NCBI GenBank assembly: GCA_030039095.1
Contig: JASHQP010000718.1
Coordinates: 1-10,826 of the forward strand
DNA from: Streptosporangiaceae bacterium
GTDB taxonomy: Bacteria > Actinomycetota > Actinomycetes > Streptosporangiales > Streptosporangiaceae
DNA: 10,826 bases
Direction: 5' to 3'
Below are positions 1-6,701 of the stretch, piece by piece. The notes below the pieces were generated by a model, which worked only from the letters and a program-made list of their open reading frames with translations, ran no database searches and was not told the DNA's origin. The position numbers and the translations under genes were made by a program. Positions within the stretch are counted from its first letter, which is position 1; every line of letters starts with the position of its first letter.

Positions 1-1
1 C

Positions 2-712
2 CGCGCACAGGCCGTCGGTGCCCAGCCCGGAGCGGCTGCCCCGGCCCGCCTGGCCAGGGCTGCACCGGCCGGTGCCGGAACCCCACCGGTGGCTGCGACG
101 GCGGCGGTGGCGGTGCAGCCGCCCCGCAGCCGGGTGGTGGTGGGCACCGCGCTGTTCGTCCTCGGGTTCTCGGTCCTCTACACGTCGTACGGGCTGGCGT
201 TCGGCGGGCTCGGCGCCGCGCTCAGGGCGCACCAGCAGGTTCTGACGCAGGTGCTCGGTGCGCTGACGATCGTGCTCGGCCTGCTGTTCGCCGGGCTGCT
301 CGACCGGTTCACGCTCGCCGGGCGGATCATCCGGCCGTCGCTGCGGCCGCGGGCCGGCCTCGCCGGCGCTCCGCTGCTGGGCGTGCTGTTCGGCCTGGGC
401 TGGTCCCCGTGCATCGGTCCCACGCTGACCGCGGTGCTCACGCTCGCCGAGACCTCGGGGACCGCGGTCCGCGGCGCGTTCCTCGCGTTCGTCTACTGCC
501 TCGGCCTGGGCATCCCGTTCCTGATCGTGGCGCTGGCGTTCCAGCGCGGCATGCGCGCGTTCGGGTTCGCCCGCCGCCACGCGCGCCTGATCACCGCCAT
601 CGGCGGCGGCATGCTCGTGCTCGTCGGGGTGCTCGAGGTGACCGGGGCCTGGTCGGCCGCGATCACCTGGCTGCAGGTGCACTGGGTCTCCGGATACTCC
701 GCCCCCATCTAG
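2..712 (+). CDS. CcdA/DsbD-family thiol-disulfide transmembrane protein, 5'-truncated by window edge
   Basis: The frame is open from base 2, so the start and the first membrane segment lie outside the window. About 236 residues are visible. An Ala/Pro/Gly-rich linker (first ~40 visible residues) is followed by about five hydrophobic segments. The one coded around 365-460 carries GWSPCIGPTL, with its cysteine at 410-412. This matches the second redox cysteine of CcdA-type proteins, whose partner sits in the missing first segment. In the family, the cysteine pair carries electrons from cytoplasmic thioredoxin across the membrane to extracytoplasmic thiol proteins, often for cytochrome c maturation (ResA/CcdA/ResB/ResC). 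No ResB or ResC gene follows: the next gene is convergent, so this is the last gene of its unit. The family call is firm. The exact partner (cytochrome c maturation or another thiol-reducing path) is inferred and cannot be settled here. Confidence 0.88.
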   Translation, partial: RAQAVGAQPGAAAPARLARAAPAGAGTPPVAATAAVAVQPPRSRVVVGTALFVLGFSVLYTSYGLAFGGLGAALRAHQQVLTQVLGALTIVLGLLFAGLLDRFTLAGRIIRPSLRPRAGLAGAPLLGVLFGLGWSPCIGPTLTAVLTLAETSGTAVRGAFLAFVYCLGLGIPFLIVALAFQRGMRAFGFARRHARLITAIGGGMLVLVGVLEVTGAWSAAITWLQVHWVSGYSAPI

Positions 713-767
713 CCCAGGGACCGCGTGCGGCACCGCCCTTCCATGCGCACGTTGCGCGGCGCAGGTT

Positions 768-807
768 GCGGTCCGAGCGTTGCTGCGGTCCGAGCGTTGC
801 TGCGGTC
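768..807. repeat. 17-bp tandem direct repeat, about 2.35 copies
   Basis: The unit GCGGTCCGAGCGTTGCT occurs at 768-784 and again, identical, at 785-801. A partial third copy (GCGGTC) at 802-807 overlaps the stop codon of the convergent amidotransferase-like gene. The repeat sits in the 93-bp spacer between two converging genes. No transcription-terminator hairpin with a T-run was seen in the spacer. It looks like a simple slippage duplication, and no function is evident. Confidence 0.85.
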
Positions 808-1453
808 AGGCGGCCGCGGAGCGACTGCCGGCCGCGGCCCGCAGTCCCTCGAAGACCCGGATGTCCTCGCCCCGCTCGGGATGCCACCGCACGCCGAGCG
901 CGAACGGGTGCCCGGCCAGCTCGATGGCCTCGATCGACTCCCCGTCCGCCCAGGCGACCGCGGACACGTCGGCGCCGAGCCTGCCCACCGCCTCGCCGCC
1001 CGCTGACGGCACGCTCGCGAACGGAGCCGTGAGGCTGGGCCCGAGCAGCCGGCCAAGCCTGCTGTCCGGGCTGATCCGCACCTCCCGGTCGATCCACGTC
1101 ACCGCGCCGGGCGGCGGGCCGCCGTCACCGGGCCTGGTCAGCGGGCCGCCGCTGGCGGCGTTCAGCACCAGCATGGCGCGGCCGATGGCGAGCAGCGGAA
1201 GCCCGGCCCGGATCGCGGACTGCATGAGCGTGACCTCGCCGGCGTGGCCGGCGCCGTCGGAGAACACCAGCCCGCCGAGCGCTGCCGCGAGGCCAGGAGG
1301 CAGATAGGACGCCGACGGCAGCAGCACCGGGGCGCATCCGGACCGCTGCAGCGCCAGGGCGTAGCTGGCGGGCAGCAGCACGGCTTCCCGCACGCGACCG
1401 TCCCAGCCGGCGGCGGCCATCTCGCTGGTGATGCCGATGATCGGGCGCGTCAT
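806..1453 (-). CDS. Class I glutamine amidotransferase-like protein (peptidase C26 / PuuD type), catalytic Cys absent
   Basis: The 215-residue product starts MTRPIIGIT, the usual N-terminus of gamma-glutamyl-GABA hydrolase (PuuD)-type class I amidotransferases. It ends with the family's HPFALGVRWHPE block, in which His191 and Glu193 would be the catalytic His and Glu. The nucleophile elbow, normally L-G-I-C-R-G-M, reads LLAIGRAM here, so Gly91 (codon at 1181-1183) replaces the catalytic cysteine. The usual HHQ segment also reads SAGGEA (residues 150-155). The frame is intact and the rest aligns end to end, so this looks like a pseudoenzyme and not a decayed reading frame. It should not hydrolyse glutamine or gamma-glutamyl amides by the family mechanism. 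A binding or regulatory role is only a guess. The frame extends upstream to 1540, but family N-termini match the ATG at 1453. No strong Shine-Dalgarno sequence is visible. Confidence 0.8.
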   Translation of the reverse strand: MTRPIIGITSEMAAAGWDGRVREAVLLPASYALALQRSGCAPVLLPSASYLPPGLAAALGGLVFSDGAGHAGEVTLMQSAIRAGLPLLAIGRAMLVLNAASGGPLTRPGDGGPPPGAVTWIDREVRISPDSRLGRLLGPSLTAPFASVPSAGGEAVGRLGADVSAVAWADGESIEAIELAGHPFALGVRWHPERGEDIRVFEGLRAAAGSRSAAA

Positions 1454-1587
1454 GAGCCCATGATGATGCACCGCGGTGCTGCGGCGCGGCCAAACGAGTG
1501 ATGCAGCCGGATACGGTCGGTGACGCCCCGAATAATTCACCGGCGGCCGGCCTCGGCTGGCGTAAACGCGAAAGTGGCCTAGCGGCC

Positions 1588-1593
1588 GATAAT
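1588..1593 (+). promoter_or_regulatory. Possible -10 element upstream of the flavohemoprotein gene
   Basis: GATAAT lies in the divergent, comparatively A+T-rich spacer between the amidotransferase-like gene and the flavohemoprotein gene, about 100 bp before the chosen start. It resembles a sigma-A -10 hexamer, but no convincing -35 partner is found at 16-19 bp. I looked for an NsrR- or DosR-like operator and could not identify one. Confidence 0.25.
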
Positions 1594-1694
1594 CCAGCGC
1601 CGATACTGGACATGATCGCTAAAGCTTGCCGAACGGCATTCCACTACTCTGCGTATTCCCTCGCGCAACCACGCCGAAAAAGGTTGTATATGGC

Positions 1695-3083
1695 ATGTCA
1701 GGATGCGACACTCAGACTATGGCGATCGCGCTGGACGGCGGCTACCCTGACGATACTCCCCTGGTCAGCTTCGCAGGTCAGCAGGCCCGCTCGCCCTTCG
1801 GGCGGCGTCGTGCACCACATCAGGAACGACTTTTTTCCTTAACAGATCCGGATTGGCGCTTTTCAGCAATAGTTTCCGGCTCTGGCGTAAATGATGACGT
1901 TGCGGCCCCTCAGGAGTGGCCCAGTTCCGGTCGGCCGGAAGAGCCCGCTGCGGACGCCAGGGATTTTGATGCCCGGCTGGTGAAGGAATCCTTCGCCCAT
2001 CTTACTGAGAATCCCGATCTGGTGATGGAGCACTTTTACGCTCGCCTTTTTGTGTGCCATCCGGAAATCCGCTCCATGTTTCCGCATGCAATGCACGACC
2101 ATATGGAGCTGGTATTCGGCGCGCTCGCCCGTATAGTGTGGCACATCGATAACCCGGAGTACCTGGCCGACTATCTCGGCCAGATCGGCCGGGATCACCG
2201 GAAATTCGGCGTCAAGGAACGGCACTATGAGCCTTTCCTGACCGTGCTCGCCGAAACGGTCCGGCATTTCAACTCCCGCAACTGGACCGCCAGGACGCAG
2301 GCGGCCTGGGACGCCGCTCTGGGCCGTGTCTGCGCCGGGATGCTGGCCGCGGCCGAGCGCGACGCGGCGCTGCAGCCGCCCTGGTGGGTCGGCGAGGTGG
2401 TGCAGCACGACCTGCGCCGGCCGGACCTCGCGGTGCTGACGATCAAGCCGGACCAGCCGCTGCGCTACACGCCGGGCCAGTACGTCGCTGTGCAGGTGCC
2501 GCGATGGCCGCGGATCTGGCGCAACTTCTCGATCGCCAACGCGCCCCGGGAGAACGGCCTGATAGACCTGCACGTCCGCGGCGTGCGCGGCGGCATGGTG
2601 AGCGGGTCGCTGGTGCACAACACGCGGCCAGGCGACACCCTGCTGCTCGGCCGGGCGTGCGGCGAGATGACCGTGCCCGGTGGCCGGGACGCCCCTCTGC
2701 TGTGCATCGCCGGCGGCACCGGGCTCGCCCCGGTCAAGGCGATCGTCGAGGGAGTGATCAACGCCAGCAAGCCGGGGAGCCGCCGGGAGATCGTGCTGTT
2801 CTTCGGGGCACGGTCCACCGACGACCTGTACGACCTGCCGGATCTGCGGGTCCTCGAGTGGATCTACTCGGGGCTCACGGTGATTCCCGTTGCCGCACAG
2901 CAGGAAGAATTTGACGGCATCAACGGGCAGCTTCCCGATGTCGCCGCTCGCTACGCGAAATGCGACGGCAGGGAAATCTTCATAAGCGGCCCCGAGCTCA
3001 TGGTGCGGCGGACGGTTTCACTTCTCGCGAACCGCGTCCAGCCGGGCCAGATCCGCCACGATCAGCCGGAATCCACGCGGTAG
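1695..3083 (+). CDS. Flavohemoprotein (globin plus FAD/NAD(P) reductase), nitric oxide dioxygenase-like
   Basis: With the ATG at 1695 the product has 462 residues. Residues 1-~88 match nothing I recognise. Residues ~90-220 form a globin domain with B10 Tyr115 (HFYARLF), CD1 Phe129 (MFP) and proximal His168 (GRDHRKFG). Residues ~228-455 form a ferredoxin-reductase module: RNFS at 276-279 for FAD (RxYS-type, with Phe in the Tyr position), GGTGLAP at 340-346 for the nicotinamide nucleotide, and SGPELM near the C-terminus. Bacterial flavohemoproteins oxidise nitric oxide to nitrate in the cytoplasm using O2 and NAD(P)H. That role is inferred here. The 5' part, including the globin domain, is much less G+C-rich than the reductase part. 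The start is uncertain. AAAAAGG lies 11 nt before 1695; a TTG at 1626 would add 23 residues, and no in-frame ATG or GTG fits directly before the globin domain. Confidence 0.88.
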   Translation: MSGCDTQTMAIALDGGYPDDTPLVSFAGQQARSPFGRRRAPHQERLFSLTDPDWRFSAIVSGSGVNDDVAAPQEWPSSGRPEEPAADARDFDARLVKESFAHLTENPDLVMEHFYARLFVCHPEIRSMFPHAMHDHMELVFGALARIVWHIDNPEYLADYLGQIGRDHRKFGVKERHYEPFLTVLAETVRHFNSRNWTARTQAAWDAALGRVCAGMLAAAERDAALQPPWWVGEVVQHDLRRPDLAVLTIKPDQPLRYTPGQYVAVQVPRWPRIWRNFSIANAPRENGLIDLHVRGVRGGMVSGSLVHNTRPGDTLLLGRACGEMTVPGGRDAPLLCIAGGTGLAPVKAIVEGVINASKPGSRREIVLFFGARSTDDLYDLPDLRVLEWIYSGLTVIPVAAQQEEFDGINGQLPDVAARYAKCDGREIFISGPELMVRRTVSLLANRVQPGQIRHDQPESTR

Positions 3084-3104
3084 CAGCCGCCGCAAATGAG
3101 CGGC

Positions 3105-3263
3105 ATGCAATCCCACGCAGCTACGCCAGCTTCAGGCTCGGGTTAGCGCGCACCCCGCGTGCAATCCCATCCCGCGCATCGACCTAGGAAACTTTCGTGC
3201 GGTGCAATCCCACGCACGTTCTAAGAGCTGCAATTGCCCGCGATGCAATCCCGTTCTGCATCG
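3105..3263. repeat. Four dispersed TGCAATCCC repeats, each closed by a downstream GCA
   Basis: The 194-bp spacer between the converging flavohemoprotein and dienelactone-hydrolase genes holds TGCAATCCC at 3106-3114, 3160-3168, 3203-3211 and 3244-3252. Each copy is followed within 2-7 nt by GCA, so each can close a small hairpin with its own TGC. Two are strong: CGTGCG/CGCACG arms at 3196-3201 and 3213-3218 (11-nt loop), and CGATGCA/TGCATCG arms at 3241-3247 and 3257-3263 (9-nt loop). A degenerate copy, TGCAATTGCCC, starts at 3229. Start-to-start spacings are 54, 43 and 41 bp. The hairpin at 3241-3263 lies 14 nt beyond the hydrolase stop codon and might help end transcription, although no T-run follows it on either strand. 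Confidence 0.7.
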
Positions 3264-3277
3264 TGCCGGCCGAGCGT

Positions 3278-3988
3278 TCAGCCCTCCAGGTGCTCGCCGA
3301 AGAACGCGTAAATCCGCCGCCATGCGTCGGCCGCGTCGGACTCCACGTAGTTCATCCTGGCGACCTTCGAGAGCAGCGCCATCGCACCCGACGGCTCGGT
3401 CAGGAAGCGATGGCCGACCCCCGGGTAGACCTGCACGTCATGCGGGATCTCGAGCACGGTCAGGGCACGCTGCAGCCGCTCCGGAGCCTTGGTGCCCATG
3501 GGATCCCGGGCACCGTAGCTCGCGACGACCGGGCACGCCCCGCGCAGCGCGTTCTCGGCGTCCTGCGGAACGTCGCCGTAGTTCACCGACGCCACGGCGA
3601 AGCCGTCCCGCGGAGCGCAGAGCAGCGCGAACCCTCCGCCCAGGCAGAAGCCGATGACACCGGTCCGGCCCGTGCAGTCGTCCCGGGCGGCCAGGTACCC
3701 GCGCGTCGCCTCCAGCGTGTCGAAGGCGGGCCCGGACCCGGCCCGGACCTGGCGGATCGCACCAGCCACGCAGCGCACCCATGACCTGCCGTCGTAGAGA
3801 TCGGGCGCGAGGGCCAGGTATCCGTGCGCCGCGAACTGGTCCGCCTTGTTCCTGATGTCGTCGTTCAGGCCGAACGCCTCGTGGATCACGACCACGGCGT
3901 GCCACGGCCCCGGGGCCGCACCGGCCGGGGGCACCGCGAGGTATCCGTGCGTGGTGCGGTCGGCTACCTGGTACGAAATCGCTGGCAT
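3278..3988 (-). CDS. Dienelactone hydrolase family alpha/beta-hydrolase
   Basis: The 236-residue length is typical for the family. The catalytic triad is visible: nucleophile Cys115 in GFCLGGG, Asp162 in YGARDPMG and His193 in PGVGHRF. The supporting Glu37 is in VIHEAFGL. A cysteine nucleophile in this context, not serine, marks the carboxymethylenebutenolidase (dienelactone hydrolase) family. Its members hydrolyse dienelactones in chlorocatechol breakdown, but many act on other lactones or esters. No signal peptide is seen, so a cytoplasmic location is likely. No aromatic-degradation genes are nearby, so the substrate is unknown. The ATG at 3988 is chosen because MPAISYQV is followed directly by the domain; the frame stays open up to 4102. 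No clear ribosome-binding site is visible. The gene begins 50 nt after the ThyX-like stop codon and is probably the last gene of the trp-attenuated transcript. Confidence 0.87.
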   Translation of the reverse strand: MPAISYQVADRTTHGYLAVPPAGAAPGPWHAVVVIHEAFGLNDDIRNKADQFAAHGYLALAPDLYDGRSWVRCVAGAIRQVRAGSGPAFDTLEATRGYLAARDDCTGRTGVIGFCLGGGFALLCAPRDGFAVASVNYGDVPQDAENALRGACPVVASYGARDPMGTKAPERLQRALTVLEIPHDVQVYPGVGHRFLTEPSGAMALLSKVARMNYVESDAADAWRRIYAFFGEHLEG

Positions 3989-4038
3989 GCGGCAAACACT
4001 GTCACACCTTGCGCCACCGCGGTATGGCGCGCCGGTGA

Positions 4039-4380
4039 TTACGGGCAGACCCGGCCGTTGCGCTCGAACGCCGCGTGGGTCAGCGGCATCAGACCCGCCC
4101 ACAGCGCTTCCATCTGCTCGGCCACCATCTCGATCTCACGCTGCGGGAACGAGGGGAACGCGGAGTCCGGGTGCGTCACCCGCAGGGAGAGGAAGTTCAT
4201 CAGCGCCCGCGCATTGCAGTCGGCGTCGGCGTCGACGTCGGCGAGCGACTGCTCACCCTTGGTGGAGACGCGCGCTGCCCAGATCACATCGGCGTCGGAG
4301 GCTGCATGCTTGACGAGCTCGACGGTCATGTCGCTGCGGAAGGTGATGTCCGGCATGATCGTCATTCTGCTAGGAGCCAC
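4039..4380 (-). CDS. ThyX-like protein with internal deletion of the catalytic core, probable remnant
   Basis: The 113-residue product looks like the two ends of a flavin-dependent thymidylate synthase joined in frame. Residues 9-46 (ITFRSDMTVELVKHA through AARVSTKGEQSL) match the N-terminal strand and helix of ThyX. Residues 55-113 (CNARALMNFLSLR through PLTHAAFERNGRV) match its C-terminal part. The middle, about 130 residues judged against the usual ~240-250, is missing. That part holds the RHRxxSxxxxSxR signature that binds FAD and dUMP, so dUMP methylation is not expected. The junction falls at a GCCGAC-type hexamer repeat. The frame is intact and GGAAG lies 7 nt before the GTG at 4380, so the gene may still be translated; ATG codons at 4365 and 4356 are alternatives. 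It starts 19 nt after the trpE(G) stop codon. Confidence 0.72.
   Translation of the reverse strand: MAPSRMTIMPDITFRSDMTVELVKHAASDADVIWAARVSTKGEQSLADVDADADCNARALMNFLSLRVTHPDSAFPSFPQREIEMVAEQMEALWAGLMPLTHAAFERNGRVCP
4219..4242 (-). repeat. Four-unit hexamer repeat at the ThyX deletion junction
   Basis: On the minus strand, four consecutive hexamers read GCCGAC, GTCGAC, GCCGAC, GCCGAC. They encode the alternating residues ADVDADAD (47-54). The repeat sits exactly between the N-terminal and C-terminal ThyX-like parts. Short repeats promote slippage and deletion, so it may record how the core was lost. It could equally be original ThyX sequence expanded later. Confidence 0.7.
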
Positions 4381-4399
4381 CGTCAGTCTTCCACCGGGC

Positions 4400-6589
4400 T
4401 CACCGGCGATTGCCGCTGCCGACCGTGTCCCGTGACCGCGCCCTGGCCAGCCGCAGCACGTTCGCGATCACCTGGTGACCGGCCCGGCCGGACGCGCTCA
4501 GGATCGACTCCGGGTGGAACTGCACTCCCCACCGCCCGGCCGCCTGGTCCTCGATCGCCATCACCACACCGTCCGGGGTGACCGCGGTGACCGAGAACCC
4601 GCCCGCAACGCCGCCCGCAACGGCGTGCAGCGAGTGATAGCGCCCGGCGGTGAACTCGGCCGGCAGGCCGGCCAGCAGGCCGCAGGCCGCCGCGCCGGCG
4701 AGCACCCGCACGGTCCCCGGCTTGCCGTGCACCGGCGTGGCCAGCAGGCCGAGTTGCCCGCCCGCGTGCTCGACCATCGCCTGCATGCCCAGGCACACAC
4801 CGAACGCGGCGAGACCCCGGTCGTCGAGCGCGGCCAGCAGCGCGTCGCAGCCGAAGTCGGCGGGCCTGCCCGGACCGGGCGAGAGCACCACCAGGCCGGG
4901 CCGGTAGTCGTCGAGCAGCGCCGGGTCGAACCCGGCCCGCAGCGTGGTCACCTCCGCGCCCGCCTCACGGAAGTAGCCGGCCAGCGTGTGCACGAACGAG
5001 TCCTGGTGGTCGACCAGGAGCACCTTCAGGCCGGCGCCGGGCGCCTCGTCGGCGCGTTCCGGCCCGTCGGACGGGGCCTGATCGCGCAGCGCCTCGAGCA
5101 GCGCCCTGGCCTTCAGCTGCGTCTCCCGTTCTTCCGCGTCAGGGTCGGAGTCGAACAGCAGCGTCGCCCCGGCCCGGACCGCGGCCGTCTCGCCGCGGAT
5201 GTGCGCGGTGCGCAGGGTCAGCCCGGTGTTCATCCCGCCGTCGAAGCCGATCATCCCGACCGCCCCGCCGTACCAGCGCCGGGGACGGTCCTCGTGGTCC
5301 TCGATGAACTGCATGGCCCAGGTCTTGGGCGCGCCGGTCACGGTCACAGCCCACATGTGGGTCAAGAACGCGTCCAGCGCGTCGAAGCCGGGCCGCAGCC
5401 GCCCCTCCACGTGGTCCACGGTGTGGATCAGCCTGCTGTAGATCTCGATCTGCCGCCGGCCGATCACCCGGACGCTGCCCGGCTCGCACACCCGGGACTT
5501 GTCGTTGCGGTCCACGTCCGTGCACATGGTCAGCTCGGACTCCTCCTTGGCGGAGGTGAGCAGGGAGCGGATGTTCTCGGCGTCGGCCAGCGCGTCGCCG
5601 CCCCGGGCGATGGTCCCGGAGATCGGGCAGGTCTCCACCCGGTCACCGGTCACCCGCACGTACATCTCCGGCGAGGCCCCGACCAGGTACTCCCCCTGGC
5701 CCAGGTTGAGGAAGAACTCGTACGGCGCCGGGTTGCGCCGCCGCAGCCGCTCGTAGAAGGCGGCGGGCGAGCCGCACGTTCCGTGAAAGACGTGGCTGGG
5801 GACCACCTCGAACAGGTCACCGCGGGCGAACCGCTCCCGCGCCTGCTCCACGATCCGAGCGAACGAGCCTGGCCTGGGTTCCTCGGGAAGTTCAGTGACC
5901 TTAACGCGGCGCGCCAGCCCGGTCTGGTCAGCCAGCGGCTGGTCAGGGTCGCGTGGCAGGCCCTCGGTCGACGCGCCGGCCGCCTCGAACTCGTAGCTGT
6001 AGCAGGTCGCGGTCTCCCGCTTGCGGTCCAGCACGTACAGCCGGTCGGGCAGGTGCAGCACGAGGTCACGCTGGTCCGCTGGCCTGGTGTGCCGCAGCCG
6101 CACCGGCTCGAACTGGAATGCCAGGTCGTACCCGAATGCACCGTAGAGGCCCAGGTGCGGGTCGGGCCCGGCGAACGCGGCGATGATCTGGCGGAGCGCC
6201 GAGAACACCGTGGGCCGCCGGCTCCGCTCCTCCTCGGTGAACGTGCCCTCAGCCTCATGGATGACGACGCTGCTGGACCCAGGGCCGCCGGGCACAGGCT
6301 CGCCGGCCTGGCCCATTGCCCCGGTTATGACGGGCAATATCAGCCGGCCGCGGGCGTTGAGCGCGGTCGCGGTGACCCTGCGGCCGCGCGCGACCAGCTC
6401 GATGCACGGGTCAACGTATGCCATGTGCCAGCGGCTGTAGCGGCCCGGGTACTCCATGCCCGAGCTCAGCACGCCGCCCCGGCGCGCCTCGACCTGCTCG
6501 GTGATCTCCTCGAGGAGGTCGGGATCGAACGAGGTGGCGGTGCGGGTCACCCGGATTCCGCCGCCGGTCTCGTACTGGGTCAGGTCCAC
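4400..6589 (-). CDS. trpE(G): Anthranilate synthase, fused TrpE-TrpG
   Basis: The 729-residue fusion makes anthranilate from chorismate and glutamine, the first committed step of tryptophan synthesis. The chorismate-binding TrpE part spans about residues 1-505, with GTIARG at 325-330, TDVDRNDKSRVCEPGSV near 357-373, and AVTVTGAPK at 414-422. The TrpG amidotransferase part spans about 521-715, with SPGPG near 570-574, nucleophile Cys599 in FGVCLGMQ, and His692 and Glu694 in VQFHPES. The fused layout and length are those of the rhizobial and azospirillal TrpE(G), also known from some Streptomyces. The N-terminal LSSGMEYPGRYSRW replaces the LLES-type Trp-feedback motif of unfused TrpE. The GTG start at 6589 has GAGGGG 5 nt upstream. 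A trp attenuator directly precedes it, which supports anthranilate synthase over phenazine-type relatives. Confidence 0.96.
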   Translation of the reverse strand: MDLTQYETGGGIRVTRTATSFDPDLLEEITEQVEARRGGVLSSGMEYPGRYSRWHMAYVDPCIELVARGRRVTATALNARGRLILPVITGAMGQAGEPVPGGPGSSSVVIHEAEGTFTEEERSRRPTVFSALRQIIAAFAGPDPHLGLYGAFGYDLAFQFEPVRLRHTRPADQRDLVLHLPDRLYVLDRKRETATCYSYEFEAAGASTEGLPRDPDQPLADQTGLARRVKVTELPEEPRPGSFARIVEQARERFARGDLFEVVPSHVFHGTCGSPAAFYERLRRRNPAPYEFFLNLGQGEYLVGASPEMYVRVTGDRVETCPISGTIARGGDALADAENIRSLLTSAKEESELTMCTDVDRNDKSRVCEPGSVRVIGRRQIEIYSRLIHTVDHVEGRLRPGFDALDAFLTHMWAVTVTGAPKTWAMQFIEDHEDRPRRWYGGAVGMIGFDGGMNTGLTLRTAHIRGETAAVRAGATLLFDSDPDAEERETQLKARALLEALRDQAPSDGPERADEAPGAGLKVLLVDHQDSFVHTLAGYFREAGAEVTTLRAGFDPALLDDYRPGLVVLSPGPGRPADFGCDALLAALDDRGLAAFGVCLGMQAMVEHAGGQLGLLATPVHGKPGTVRVLAGAAACGLLAGLPAEFTAGRYHSLHAVAGGVAGGFSVTAVTPDGVVMAIEDQAAGRWGVQFHPESILSASGRAGHQVIANVLRLARARSRDTVGSGNRR

Positions 6590-6630
6590 GTCGGCCCCTC
6601 GGCTATGGGCCCGGGTGCCGACGGTGCGGG

Positions 6631-6665
6631 CAACAGAAACGACCGCCGGCTACCGGGCGGTCGTT
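6631..6665 (-). terminator. Attenuator terminator hairpin of trpE(G)
   Basis: Perfect 10-bp arms, AACGACCGCC (6665-6656) and GGCGGTCGTT (6647-6638), enclose an 8-nt loop. On the minus strand the second arm runs into TCTGTTG, giving a modest T-rich tail. The hairpin lies 48 nt before the trpE(G) start codon. Confidence 0.88.
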
Positions 6666-6701
6666 GTCAGGATCTGCAGCGTGCGCGAGCCAGCAACCGC
6701 C

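Noticed and set aside
713..805. Bidirectional terminator between the first two genes
   Set aside because: Only weak, short GC pairings and no T-run on either strand.
1454..1540. Upstream extension of the amidotransferase-like protein
   Set aside because: The extra 29 residues match nothing in the family, and MTRPIIGIT is the usual N-terminus.
1626..1694. TTG start for the flavohemoprotein
   Set aside because: A rare start codon without a ribosome-binding site; it would only lengthen an unmatched N-terminus. The ATG at 1695 is preferred.
3105..3263. CRISPR array
   Set aside because: The repeat core is only 9 bp, spacing is irregular (41-54 bp), and no cas genes are nearby.
4400..6589. Phenazine-type (PhzE) or aminodeoxychorismate synthase identity
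   Set aside because: The domain order alone is shared, but the Trp-codon attenuator and the rhizobial TrpE(G)-like blocks point to anthranilate synthase. No phenazine or folate genes are adjacent.
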